64,000 bases of DNA from Aquanectria penicillioides (Eukaryota; Ascomycota; Sordariomycetes; Hypocreales; Nectriaceae): NCBI GenBank assembly GCA_003415625.1, contig PYIU01000002.1, forward strand, positions 5,208,001 through 5,272,000, in the 5' to 3' direction. Shown piece by piece: positions 1 through 10,261 of the stretch. Below the pieces are notes generated by a model. That model saw nothing but the letters and a program-made list of their open reading frames with translations, was not told the origin of the DNA and did not search any database. A program made the translations under genes and the position numbers. The stretch's first letter is position 1. Each line of letters begins with the position of its first letter.

Positions 1-1128
1 AGGGCGTCGAGGTTAAATTCTAGGGCGAGCTCAGGGCCTTGGGACGGGGCCAAAGGGGGGTATGTATCATAAAAAGAAAGTAGGAGGTGGATTATCGATT
101 GCCCAAGTTCGATTGTGGAAAAGATATTATAGAGAAGGTTCTAGATGAGAAAAGAACAGAACATTCACGATGATGAGTCAAGCCAACCACAAAGGCCACC
201 TCATTCAGTTGGATCGAAGAAGCTAGAAGTTTTTGGCTTTGCAACTTGGCAACATCCCGGTGCCACTTCTCAGGATGAATTTTGGCAGCTTCTGATTGGC
301 TCAAAAGCCACAACGGCCAGCTTAGTCATTTGGTTCAACGGCTGAACTTGCAAATACCAGCCCCACTATGCGCCAAGCTTCCAACCTTGAAGACTCGCAA
401 AGGGCAAGAGGGGGGTGGCGAAAGCCGTTCATCAAGGGGCCGTGGATAGTGACCCTTCAAATTGATATGAATCAAAATATGGAGTAAGGATTATTCCAGG
501 GAGAGTATCTCCTCTTTTTTCATCGAGTCGGCCTTGATATCAATCTGCCTTCTTACCCTTCATGTTGCCTAGGCGTTATGAGCCCCCTCCGTCATTACCG
601 ATGGCGAAGGGGGCTGAATATTGGGAATGTTTCAAAGCCAACCTTCCCTTCCGACGAGCACTGCCCGTTGACGAGAAAGCGGAGGCCTTCTGTCGCGTAA
701 TTGACAAGAGGCACAATGCGCAACTGCACTGCCAAGCTTGATCGACTCTACTTATGTGAACGTTGAGCTCCGGGGCGCCTGATGCTCGGGGTGGCGGCTC
801 GCGCATTGTCCAGAGGGGCTGGAAGGGCTCAGGCAGCGAGCTATCCGCCGCCAAGTATAGAACAACCCGTTTCAATGTGAGCTCAAATCCCTCAAATTCC
901 TCTCGGGAGGGAGTCGTGTCAAGACTAGCGAGCGGGAAACGGATCACCCGTCGTCATCTTCATTCAAACGAGTGGCTGGGTGTAAGTGGAACATTCAACG
1001 GTCAAGGTCCAACTCATATAAGTCGACGCCGACCGAGCATGATGATACACAATCAAGCAAGAAAGCACCGCAGCAGAGTTCAGCACACAAACACAATCGG
1101 TCATTTGCAATTCCTCCTTCATACAATC
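1..1128. other. Intergenic DNA upstream of the small secreted protein
   Basis: I recognise no protein domain in any frame of this stretch. The longest open frames overlap each other on opposite strands and have no family resemblance. The only element of note is a TATA-like site near 1015-1022, listed separately. Confidence 0.5.
1015..1022 (+). promoter_or_regulatory. Possible TATA box of the small secreted protein gene
   Basis: The sequence CATATAAG lies about 110 bases upstream of the ATG at 1129, a usual distance for a fungal core promoter with a short leader. This is placement plus consensus only. Confidence 0.35.
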
Positions 1129-1422
1129 ATGCCTTCTCTCAAACTCGCTCTCTACATGGCCATCTTCATCTGGGCGATTGGCTTAGACGCCGCGCCCACG
1201 ATGCATCGCCATAGGGCTGCCCATGCTCAGCTCATGCGCCTCCATCACAAGAGAGCACACACACCCGCGTCAGGATCAGGGCCTCATGTTCTTTTCGAAT
1301 CACACCATCATGCACACAGGGCATCTGCTTCCTCAAGTGCAGGTCACATCACGGAGCACCTCGAGAGTGTGTCGGGTGCTCATGACGATCTTGGCGTGGA
1401 TGGAATTGCGGAGTCACAGTGA
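1129..1422 (+). CDS. Small secreted His-rich protein, candidate processed peptide precursor
   Basis: This is a 97-residue reading frame from the ATG at 1129. I chose this start because a signal-peptide-like segment follows immediately: a short basic N-end, a hydrophobic core of about 14 residues (LALYMAIFIWAIGL), then DAAP, which resembles a signal-peptidase site. The mature part is rich in His (more than ten), Ala and Ser. It contains a dibasic KR in HHKRAHT, a possible Kex2-type cleavage site. A longer frame extends upstream to 763, but it would bury the signal peptide inside the protein. The stop is followed by an intron-like stretch: donor GTGAGA at about 1420, a TTAAC branch-like motif, and acceptor TATTCAG before 1489. 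Splicing it would give the same last residues and a new stop at once. I recognise no family. It could be an effector or a secreted peptide, but that is inference. Confidence 0.45.
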   Translation: MPSLKLALYMAIFIWAIGLDAAPTMHRHRAAHAQLMRLHHKRAHTPASGSGPHVLFESHHHAHRASASSSAGHITEHLESVSGAHDDLGVDGIAESQ

Positions 1423-2296
1423 GAAGAATTATTCATTGAGTAAAACCAGATACGAAATTTACAAGATTAATAATTAACTCTATTCAGGTAGGGTCTTTGT
1501 GAGATTACAATGATTGTGGGCTGTGAATGTGAAGTACAGAAGGATGATGCCTGGGCTAGCGCTCACATAATACGTATTTTGATAATAGCGAGGGTGTCTC
1601 GCCTCAACAACAAGGGAGATATGATGACGGCCATGATGGATGTCGATATTGACGCGGCGGATTGTGTATGAGAACATGGGGTATTTGCAGAAGGATAAAG
1701 CGTATTTCATAGCAACAATTTGTATCTGTGCGCTTCGTTTCAACTGGTTTACGATCACCAACAGAGTGTATTTATTGTATTGGTCAAGCTCGGTCGTGCG
1801 TCGCTCGGCATGTTCCCAAGGCTGAGGAACGAGAGTGTGGAGGGCACAGTAGGGACCCACTAAACTCACGTATCGCACGGCCTGAAGCCCGCCGTCGTGC
1901 CATTATTGATCCAGGGATGTCGGCCAATCAGGCGCGCGGATCGGGAGCTATGATCACGTCCCCCTTTGCCGCGTCGGCCGCGGAGCGTCTGGTGTGTCCA
2001 GGTGTCCAGGTGTCACAGTCTAATTCCGTCACTTGGCTTGCTTGGTAGACTTGAACATTCCAAGCGACCACGACCATCGCTACGACCACGGTCACGAACT
2101 TCACCGCCCTCCGCTCCCCAGTCATTTCCAACACCAAATCCAACTCCAACGCTCGTTGAATCTAACGCGTCCGATACTGTTCTCACCGTCCAGGTCCTTG
2201 ATCCTGCTCGACCCTCTTTTTATTTCAACCCAGCACCACCACCACCACCACCACCCCTGGAACGTCTTCAGTTCTTCCTACCAACCGCCCAGCACC
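1423..2296. other. Intergenic DNA and leader of the glutaredoxin gene
   Basis: No supported gene. The last 300 bases before the ATG at 2297 are C-rich and include a short CAC triplet repeat around 2231-2256, as often seen in fungal leaders. Confidence 0.45.
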
Positions 2297-3174
2297 ATGC
2301 CTTCCCCACGCCGATTCCGCCTGTTTATGCTGGCGGCCGTCGTCACCTTCGTCTTCGTCATCTTCTACTCCGGCTTCGACTCGGGCCACGATGCCGACCT
2401 TCATGGCAAGGACTTCATGGAAAAGACCAAGAACGCCATGGATGGCAGCTCACCACCCGGCAAGCCCGTGATAGATGCACAGACGGGGCAGAAGGTTGGT
2501 CACCTCCCCGCCGACAAGGACGGCGATGGCAACGTCGATAAGGACGACAAGGTCGTGTCGGAGAAGATGCAAGAGAGGCTGAAGGTGGCTGAACAGGAAG
2601 CCAAGGACAAGGCCAACAAGAAGGGTGGTCTGCCGCCTGACGTCCCCCGCGAGGTCATCGGCGTTGGCAGCTCCGCAGAAGGCCAGGAAAAGGACAAGAG
2701 CGGTAGCAGCAAGGCCAGCATCCCCAAGTCCCCCGCCGAAATGAGCAAGGAGGAGATCCTCGCCGAATCCGAACTCAAGTCCATCCTGCGCAAGGCTCCC
2801 AGTACGTGCAATCCCAGATCCGACGGCCATCTCTCATCTCTTGACTAACAAACCTTGATTTAGTGATCATCTTCTCCAAGTCATACTGCCCCTTCTCGAA
2901 GCGTGCCAAGGGTGTGCTCCTCGAGAAGTATACCATCATGCCCGAGCCCTACGTCGTCGAACTCGACAAGCACCCCTTGACTTCTTACATGCAAGACCAG
3001 CTCGAGAAGACCACTGGCCGCAGGACCGTCCCCAACATCATGATCAACGGCAAGAGTATCGGTGGCGCTGACGACATCATCGCTCTCGACAACGAGGACA
3101 AGTTGGTCAGCAAGATCATCCAGCTCGGCAGTGGGCGTCTCGACGTTTCCGAGCGTTTCGTCTATGGCCACTAA
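2297..3174 (+). CDS. Membrane-anchored monothiol glutaredoxin (Grx6/Grx7-like)
   Basis: Two exons, 2297-2801 and 2864-3174, give 271 residues. The intron has donor GTACGT, branch GACTAAC and acceptor TTTAG, and its junction rebuilds an ATG codon (APMIIFSK). Residues 8-25 form one hydrophobic segment after a basic N-end, so this should be a type II signal anchor facing the ER/Golgi lumen. A charged, low-complexity linker of about 140 residues follows. The glutaredoxin domain covers about 168-265. It has active site CPFS at 177-180 (one cysteine), the cis-proline motif TVP at 223-225 and the GGADD glutathione-site motif at 235-239. Yeast Grx6 and Grx7 share this anchor-plus-domain layout and a single active-site cysteine, and act in the early secretory pathway. 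By analogy this protein handles glutathionylated or oxidised thiols there. The call to the family is firm; assignment to Grx6 or Grx7 is not possible by eye. Confidence 0.9.
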
Positions 3175-4028
3175 GCACCCTCGCGCTTCCCCTTCTTCTA
3201 ATACCTTTTGACTGTACTTATACTTTGGGCACCCATAGGACCATCTACAGAGGGCTTGGGTAGGATTGGAGCACCGTGACGGCTACCACCAGGGAGAGTG
3301 GCGGATCATGGCTGGAGTTTTGGGCGTCCTTGATTGTATGAATAGATTGGTAAGCGCAATATGGAGATGCGATCTGAGTGCTGCGACGTGCCGAAACAGG
3401 CGCAAAAGAGTCTACAGGATGACTGGCTACCAAGGAGATGATGTATTTCGATGGCAAATGTGACGGCGCCCGTGTAGGTATTAATGACCAAGAATGATTG
3501 ATCACTTTATCACTTTTCATATTCTACATGTATCCCTGTCTTTTACCATTGCATCTCCCCGTTGTACCGCCTGCCATTGAGGCGGCATAGGAACGCAGCA
3601 TACTGTGTCGTGTCATCAAGCATAAGAACACAGCCACCGATCAATGGGAGTGAAGTGGTTCGACAGTCTTTGGCAACAAACTCTACGAAACACAGCTAAC
3701 ACGAATGGAAACTAGAAACCCGAACTTATCCTGGCTCGATAATCTCGATGCGAGAAGCAATGGTGTGAGAGCTTCTTCTTGCTAAGTTCAAGATCAAGAC
3801 TGCCTCAAGACTCGCTTCCAAGGTATCAGAATGGATCACAACCCAGGCAGCTAAACCTCACGAAGCAATCCTCCTTGCCAGTCAGCCCAACATTCATTTC
3901 ATCGTTGGTTATCAGCCACACCAACACCAGTCTTGCTCCGATTGACCATCTAGGGAAGCTGGATGCAAAAACATCACGTGGGACCAATCAGCAAAGATAT
4001 GCGCAACTTTTGGTAAGACGGAGACCGG
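3175..4028. other. Intergenic DNA with no recognisable gene
   Basis: This is the 3' flank of the glutaredoxin gene and the approach to the DUF3176-like remnant. Short overlapping frames on both strands show no domain. Confidence 0.45.
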
Positions 4029-4735
4029 ATGATGCGATTGCAAAGAACGGTAGGAGTCATTGGCACAGAGCACCCGGAGAGGGGGCCTGTTCTCGGGGTT
4101 TGGAGCTGGGAGATTGTCTTGCTTCTCTGGAGCATCGGTCTCCTCGTAGCGATATCCTTGATCTTATTGGAGTACCAAAAAAACAATGAGCTCCCTGGCC
4201 AAGGCACCATCACCCTCTCGCCCTGTGCTCCATTATCGTCGCCGTTTTATCTCTCGATATTGGCCCTTTCGCACAGCAGTCCATACAAACTTATCAATGT
4301 CCTCGGCCAGGTTCGGACGCCGCCGCTATTACCATTGCCAACCGCAATGCCAACGAGGAGGACTCACCACAGGAAGACTACATCCCTCACGCCAGTCTAG
4401 CCATGTGCAGCCAACGCGTCGGCACAAGTAAACTTGTTGCGGCGCCTATTGTCAATTCTACATCAGGGTCAATCGAGTACTGGGCTAGCTAAGACCCTGA
4501 TAAGCTAACAAATTACCCCAGCATCACAGCCCCGTTGGAATGTGTGGTTGAGCTGCACGCCAACTCTCTTTTTACGTTGCAGCCATATATGTGGAGAGAC
4601 TTTGATGGCAAGTGTTATTATCGGACGGGCGCTGATAGCTGTGACACGTGGGACTTGGCAGGAAAAGGGCATCACATGAGATTACAAAAGGGAAGAGGGG
4701 ATGATCCGTTCCACGTATCTTGGAGCAAGGATTAA
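4029..4735 (+). pseudogene. Degenerate fragment of a DUF3176-type membrane protein
   Basis: The frame from 4029 reads a WSWEI motif followed by a hydrophobic helix, LLLWSIGLLVAISLILLEY. This resembles the first membrane segment of fungal DUF3176 proteins. At about 4210-4224 the similarity moves to another frame. There IIVAVLSLDIGPFAQQSIQ matches the conserved DIGPFxQQ motif of the same family, and the frame then runs to a TAA just after 4485. One extra C in the C-runs of ACCCTCTCGCCC would rejoin the two frames. A possible intron (branch GCTAAC near 4504, acceptor CCCCAG at about 4521) would lead into a further frame ending at 4735, but that part does not look like the family. Members normally exceed 500 residues, so even a corrected reading is truncated. 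I call it a relic. The family assignment rests on remembered motifs only. Confidence 0.5.
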
Positions 4736-5362
4736 TTTCATTATTGACTGGTCGCAGCTTTCGAGGCTTGATAGCAAAGTCCAACACGATTCGGTCAGGC
4801 GGTTTCAAGGCCTCACACAGCACATAACCTGGTATTTCAAACATAAAGACATTTCTCCATCTTCAATACCGATACTTATCCTCTGATGATATACATGATG
4901 GTTAAAAATAGGAGTAGTAGTTTAGGATCCCTGGTCAGACGGAATTGTTTACCCATGTTCATAGAGCGACGATGAATCCCTCAAGCCCCATATATTTAAA
5001 ACTTAGAAACCATTTCCTTGGTGTTTTTCTGGAATAAGTAATCACGAATTACTCACCTTTTGTACATAGACTTCACAATTGAGTGTCAATGAAGCCACAA
5101 GGAGGCTACTTACCCTAGAGTTACAATCAACGAATCTGAGTATTATGCCCATCATTTCGCAAACTAATATCCCAATTTCTTCATAGTTTTATTGTGAATT
5201 TGATCGAGGTCATGAGTCTCATACTTAATTATAGTTGGGTTAATATAAAGTTGAGCTTGTGATCTGGAACTTTCACTTTACTCTTTGGAACCCAAACGTC
5301 GGAGTATCAAGGACAAACTCGAGACATGTTCTACACCAACGGATTGTACATAAATATCTATA
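4736..5362. other. AT-rich intergenic DNA
   Basis: This stretch is visibly richer in A and T than its surroundings, especially 4860-5270. No gene is recognisable. It separates two decayed genes. Confidence 0.4.
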
Positions 5363-6473
5363 TCAAAAGAGAGAGTTGTCTCTGCGATCAAAAGCCCCGG
5401 AAATCTGGCTGTTCTCGTCCGCAAAAATATCTATCAAGTCAGTGATGGATGACCACAAACCGGCTGCGTTCAAGAAGAGGGACATGCCAGTCAGAAAGAC
5501 GTCAAAGCAGGTCAGAGAAATCTTCTTCCCCCCAGAGAATGTTACGTTCCCGTTGATGTAAAGTCAAAATATAGCACTGAAACCAAAAGTGAACCAGAAA
5601 ATAGTAGTGGCAGATGCAACAGCTAAAATGGAGTTGAAGAGTGGGATGGGGTTGGAAAGAACCAGACAGGGAATCCATAACGCTGTGACGATAGCGATCC
5701 AGATCGACCAATATTTAAATCTATTGTCTGATTTGATGAGATGTTTTAATGGCATTCATCGCCTCAACATGGACATATTTTCCACTAGTATGTCTAAAGG
5801 CACGACTAGTTGAGAAAATAGCAAGAAGAATAATTTCATAAACAATTTTGGTTGGGATATGAGACGCTGAACCAATAGCGGGTGATTTTGTGTGGTCTCC
5901 AGAGAGGCAGTAGACGATGATCGCCACAACCGTGAAAAAAGTGATGATGATGACCTCCATCCAAGCTAGGGCAAATTGGAGTCTTTGGCCGGATCAACCA
6001 TCTCTGCCATATAAGAGACAAAGTTGATATTTGCGGAATACGATTAAACAATCTTAAGACAAGCATTCAATTCACCCCCAAATTTGGGTGTCCGACTATA
6101 ACAAGCTTCTTATCCCAGCTAGGCGGTGCGTTGACTGGCCCGCTGACACCTAGGTTGATCATGACAATGAGAGCTGCCGCGATGGCGCTGATGCAACAAG
6201 GAATACCGGTTTGCGAAATAAACTTGGGGGTACAGAGAAGCCAGCAAACCAAATAACTGGTGCCAATGAAGCCAACCGTACATAGCGAGTGTTCGCTGAT
6301 GGTAACGCACGCGGCCGCGGCGATCATGATGACCTGAATCGACAGACCGATGCCAGCAACCTGCTCCAGCTTTCTACCACCAACCACTTTCGCCATGTCG
6401 ACAACGTTGACAGCATGGGGATACCAACAGTAGAATTGCTTCAGCTCGTAGGCTGTATACCAAGTCACGCAGC
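5363..6473 (-). pseudogene. Amino-acid permease pseudogene (Aa_trans family, N-terminus missing)
   Basis: Read right to left, the segments match in order the fungal neutral amino-acid transporters of the Aa_trans family. First comes WYTAYELKQF with VVDMAKVVGG and hydrophobic helices (6468-6067). Next are FVSYMAEMVDPAKD, then VVAIIVYCLSGDHTKSPAIG, then FNSILAVASATTIFWFTFG, and last a tail reaching a stop at 5363. The frame is broken in several places. Two are nonsense codons: TAA at 6044-6046 (between KIV and SYSAN) and TGA at 5564-5566, where a tryptophan is expected. Three are frame changes at homopolymers: C5 at 6075-6079, GG at 5978-5979 and T4 at 5744-5747. The 5' end begins at an intron acceptor (CTAAC branch, TATAG) at 6473, but the first exon with the opening helices is absent. 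Instead, hydrolase sequence from another gene starts within about 110 bases. It is not functional as read. Confidence 0.75.
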
Positions 6474-6544
6474 CTATACCCGTATCGTTAGGTTGCGGCC
6501 ATTCTTGAAATCTTCAATTACCACACGCAGACACTCAACTTTCC

Positions 6545-7089
6545 TCAATGGACTCCAAAAGAATGAAAAAAAAAAACACCATATATCTGCGCAATGATGA
6601 GCCAGGAGTTCCCAGCTGTTCCGACGGATCCATAGCACCACGGCTGCTTGGAGACCAAGTCGATGAGATCATGCAAGTCGAACTTTTCATATCCAGAAGC
6701 TTGATCCAAAGCAAGGCCACAGCCGAGAGGACCCATATGGTCGTAAGAGTGACCCTCTTGATGAGCGGGTAAGAATCTATATTGTATTGTAGGGCCATTC
6801 TGGGGAACTCACTGCTATCCTTTTCATACGGGCTCCATGCGATGATTGCAGGGACTTGACTTCCGGAATCCTCAGAGCTTGCTGGTCGGAAAATATCCGT
6901 GTATATCTTGATCCCATCCCGCATAGAGACTTCCACGTCTCTGTCAAAGATGGACTCGCCGGCAAACCGTCGCCGGCCTTCTGCCTTCACATGGCCCACC
7001 GGAAGCCGTATCGTGGCAGGGCCAAATCCACTCGGCTTTCGGAGCGGACAGAAGACCAGGTCAGGAAATTGGGCTTTGAGTGCCTCCAT
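6545..7089 (-). pseudogene. Truncated CocE/NonD-type hydrolase (X-Pro dipeptidyl-peptidase-like), 5' part only
   Basis: The ATG at 7089 starts an intact N-terminal region of about 92 residues. It includes RDVEVSMRDGIKIYTDIFRP and VPAIIAWSPYEKDS, typical of the alpha/beta-hydrolase CocE/NonD family. An intron at 6757-6812 (donor GTGAGT, acceptor CATCAAG) leads into YDHMGPLGCGLALD. After GYEKFD the sequence jumps straight to HDLIDLVSKQPW. Roughly 40 residues normally found between these motifs are missing, including the region usually carrying the WCERGY-type segment. The nucleophile motif GNSW (GxSxx) is present, but similarity ends about four residues later near 6585. The rest of the catalytic domain and the usual C-terminal domain are absent. 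A poly-A/T run at 6567-6576 and then permease pseudogene sequence follow. Members normally have 550-650 residues, so this is a deleted and truncated relic. Confidence 0.7.
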
Positions 7090-7113
7090 GGTAGATTTGA
7101 TTCGAAGAGATAG

Positions 7114-8460
7114 AAATGTAAGAAGGTACTGAAAAAAAAAAACTTGAATTGCCTGATGTTGTGAGTTGGTGGTGATGGTTCAATTCAAACACCTGAACAA
7201 GACCGTGAGATGGTGACTGGCAATCCTATATATACTTGGACAATTTTTACATTGCACTCGGCGACTTTGTTTTCATTTCTCATATTTGCTACATCTTGGA
7301 TGATTGTTAGGTCGGTCTCTGGCAAAGCTCGCACAAATGTCCAAGTCGCGATGCTGTCGTGAGAGTTGCTCAACGAGCTACGGCTATGAATCGGCGGCGC
7401 GGCTTACGGGAGTCCGACCTGGGATCTGCAGCGGAATTTGCGATCGATCCGACACTAATATGAGAGCTAATCGTAGTTTTTTTTTTTTGCATTCTTTTCC
7501 TTCTGCGCAATCGTAATGGGGCATGGGAACCCCGGCTAGACACGGTGACGATGCAGGATAGACTGACACTTCAAGACTTCTGATTGAGTGATCCCTGGAA
7601 CTGTTCTAGAAGGCGGAGGTTTATGATGCGCGATGATACGAATTCACGGTGGTCTTTTCGTCCAGTACTTCTCTTAATGGCGAGAGCTAGTCTGTGCTCG
7701 CCGTGAAGGTTGATGCACAGGTTGAGCACTCGGAGGGCATGCGATGGATTAGGTGGCTCGACTTGAATAATACACGATGGTTGGAAAGCGCAATTCAATA
7801 CTCTCGCTTCTTCATGCATTTGCGTTGGAATATTTCCAATAACAAGCGGATTAAATGGATTACGATAAGGGCGGGCGCAGAGACTACTATATTTCCTTTC
7901 GGCTCCAGGGACAAACGTCTATTGGCCGATAGCGACCTATATAATAACTTACAATTTGAACTTTCTTATATACAAAGCAGGCACAGCAATGAGAAAAAGT
8001 GTTCCGCGAGGGATCTCTGATGAGAGCGCTTGTTTCGATACTATTTTTTGCCGTCACTGCTCTATTTGATGCTGCAATCTATGTGATTTGCTAGCAACTC
8101 TTCCCTGAGAATAGTGATGGATAACGGCTGAGATGGTTAAACAGAACATGATTGGTTGCCAGATCTATCGTGACTGATAACTATGGTATCAGATATGCTG
8201 CCAAGATGGGGGGGTGGGGGGGGGTACCTGACGGCGAAATGCTTCACCCGGCTTGGCTGGTTGTTGGCACTTGGCTCCCTCCGGGGTGGCTTTTGATGTT
8301 AAGCCTCGGTAAAATAAGAATAAACCAATGGCTTGATTATTTAGGCTCAAGCGTTAGTATTATTGGCGGGGGCTGTCTATTTGGACTGATCCAAGAGATT
8401 ATCACGGGGGGTTCTTCTCTCTCCGTCTAGGTACCTGAACCCGGCTCAACTGCACCAGGA
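7114..8460. other. Intergenic DNA with no recognisable gene
   Basis: This lies between the hydrolase relic and the TATA box of the small basic protein. It is rather AT-rich from 7200 to 8100. No domain was seen in any frame. Confidence 0.4.
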
Positions 8461-8469
8461 CTTCGTCTC

Positions 8470-8478
8470 GTATATAAG
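8470..8478 (+). promoter_or_regulatory. Possible TATA box of the small basic protein gene
   Basis: GTATATAAG lies about 320 bases upstream of the ATG at 8797. If it is used, the transcript leader would contain the CA microsatellite at 8599-8633. Confidence 0.35.
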
Positions 8479-8596
8479 GTTGGCAGCAACCCCTCACTCA
8501 GCCCAAAACTCCAGCCAGCCGATTTGGGCCCTCGTTGTCTCCAAACAAATCCCCCTCGTCCGGTTGTCAGCATCCAATTCCCGCAGCGCACTCACA

Positions 8597-8598
<2 letters not shown>

Positions 8599-8633
<35 letters not shown>
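8599..8633 (+). repeat. (CA)n microsatellite in the presumed leader
   Basis: About 17 uninterrupted CA units sit about 165 bases upstream of the ATG at 8797. Confidence 0.95.
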
Positions 8634-8635
<2 letters not shown>

Positions 8636-8796
8636 GCGCGCAGACTCTCCGCCATCATCCGTCCATCTCGCATCGATCGATCCACCACCGCGCGTGCTCG
8701 TCCGCCTCCGCCTCCATCTCTACCTCCACATTTACATCTACATCTACCTCTCCATCTACGTTTACCTCAGCAAGACACGCATCTCAGCCGCACGCC

Positions 8797-9069
8797 ATGG
8801 ACGGCCCCTCCACCTCCGACACCGCCTCCACCTTCTCGGGCTCGACCGCCTGCTCCTACGCCAAGGACGCGCAGCCCAACACCGAGGCCAAGACCGAAGC
8901 CAAGGCCAAGGCCGCCCGTCGCGGCATGCGCCAGCGCGTTCGTGATGTCGTGCACGACCTGGGCCGCCCTCCCACCGCCCGCCAGGACGCCAAGGATGGC
9001 AAGGCCACCAAGAACCACCTCAAGGCGGGACTAATGGGCCCCGGCCCCGTTACCTCGTCCGTGGTCTAA
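8797..9069 (+). CDS. Small basic Ala/Lys-rich protein of unknown function
   Basis: A 90-residue uninterrupted frame starts at the ATG at 8797, in context CACGCCATGG. The N-terminal third is Ser/Thr-rich (STSDTASTFSGSTACSY). The middle is charged and Ala/Lys-rich (TEAKTEAKAKAARRGMRQRV) and probably helical. It ends in a small-residue tail, LMGPGPVTSSVV. There is no signal peptide or membrane segment. Third codon positions are strongly C/G, unlike the overlapping frames, and a TATA-like site and a pyrimidine/CA-rich leader precede it. The longer frame from 8524 runs through the CA repeat and is unlikely. I do not recognise the family. A basic, disordered nuclear or stress-related protein is only a guess. 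Confidence 0.55.
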   Translation: MDGPSTSDTASTFSGSTACSYAKDAQPNTEAKTEAKAKAARRGMRQRVRDVVHDLGRPPTARQDAKDGKATKNHLKAGLMGPGPVTSSVV

Positions 9070-10261
9070 TGCTGCTTGCTCGCCCGAGGGACAAGTCTCG
9101 ACGGCAGAAGCAAATGGGAGATTTGGGCATGAATATCGGACACACACGCACATACACGCACAATCCCTTTCTTTCCTTTCTTTTTGTTCAGGCGAAATGA
9201 ATGATAGCTGGCAGCAAGGACAAATCGGGACACGCAATCTAGCAGCTGTGAAATGTTTGGCGTTGGGTGCAGTAATCTGGGCTTGGTGTTCTGAACCGTG
9301 TTTGATGAGTTCCTTTGTCTTTTTGCATGGTGTGCATTTGTGGGTGTGTGTGTGTGTATATGTATGTGTGTGTGTGTGTGTGAGTGATGCGTGATGTGTG
9401 ATATGGGACAATGACTTTGCGATGCGACAACACCAAAGGGTGAATTGAGACAGGCATTTGGCCCGCTGTAATCTGGAATCTGCAGTTTATATAAAACCAC
9501 ACAAAGCCAAGTTCAATGTCCATCACCGGCGAACGCTTCTCATCCTCGCCCGGCTCACTCCCCCGGGTGACGTTGGGCCTGACCCCTTGTCCCGTCCCCG
9601 TTGGCCTCCACTCGTGCGTGCGGTCCGTACCTTGCATGCCGTTCCCCCCTTCCGCTCGTCCCGCATCTCTGGGAATCTATTCGTATTCTCGCCTTGACCG
9701 TCTCCACATTATTTCCTTCATAGGGCTGGCAGCTTCGTCGCGCCTTTTGAGGGGGGTGTGGAGGTGGCTTGATCGTCGTGTGTGCTAGAGTCCCGCGCTG
9801 TCGTTGCGGTGCTCTATTTGGAACCGACTCCGCGCCGGCCCCTCGGAATTGGCCCCCAAACGAGCGATCCGATATTACTCGGCCATAAGCCCGTGACCGC
9901 GGCAAGTAACTGTGCTCGGGGGGGGGGGTAAATTCGCCATGCTTGGGATTGCTGCCATGTCTAGTTAATTCCGGGAGAACCACATTCGTGCTGGCAGTCC
10001 GAATGGCTTAGTTAGTTAATGCCACCACTGCTGCGGCTTACAAATATGGGGGCAAATCGGCAACTAGATCCATGGCTCCATCGCCAAAAAAAAATCGCAT
10101 ATTACCCAGAATGGCAATACCCGAGTCTGGATATAAGTAACTATGAAATGTTTGCTTCGCTATGAAACGGATGAAATAGTCTCCAAGCATTCGATTCGCA
10201 AATCTATTGGATCTTAAAAGAATACAAACAAGAGTTTCGATATACCATCTCTTTATCAAAC
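9070..10261. other. Intergenic DNA with a (GT)n tract
   Basis: This holds the 3' flank of the 90-residue gene and the promoter of the MDR reductase. A GT microsatellite lies at 9343-9381 and a G10 run near 9920. No gene is recognised. Confidence 0.45.
9343..9381 (+). repeat. (GT)n microsatellite
   Basis: About 18 GT units with two interruptions (TATATGTATG), in the 3' flank of the 90-residue gene. Confidence 0.9.

Noticed and set aside
5564..5566. RIP as the cause of the TGA in the permease relic
   Set aside because: The inferred change TGG to TGA is not in the usual CpA context, and the flanking sequence is not depleted of CpA, so RIP is not claimed.
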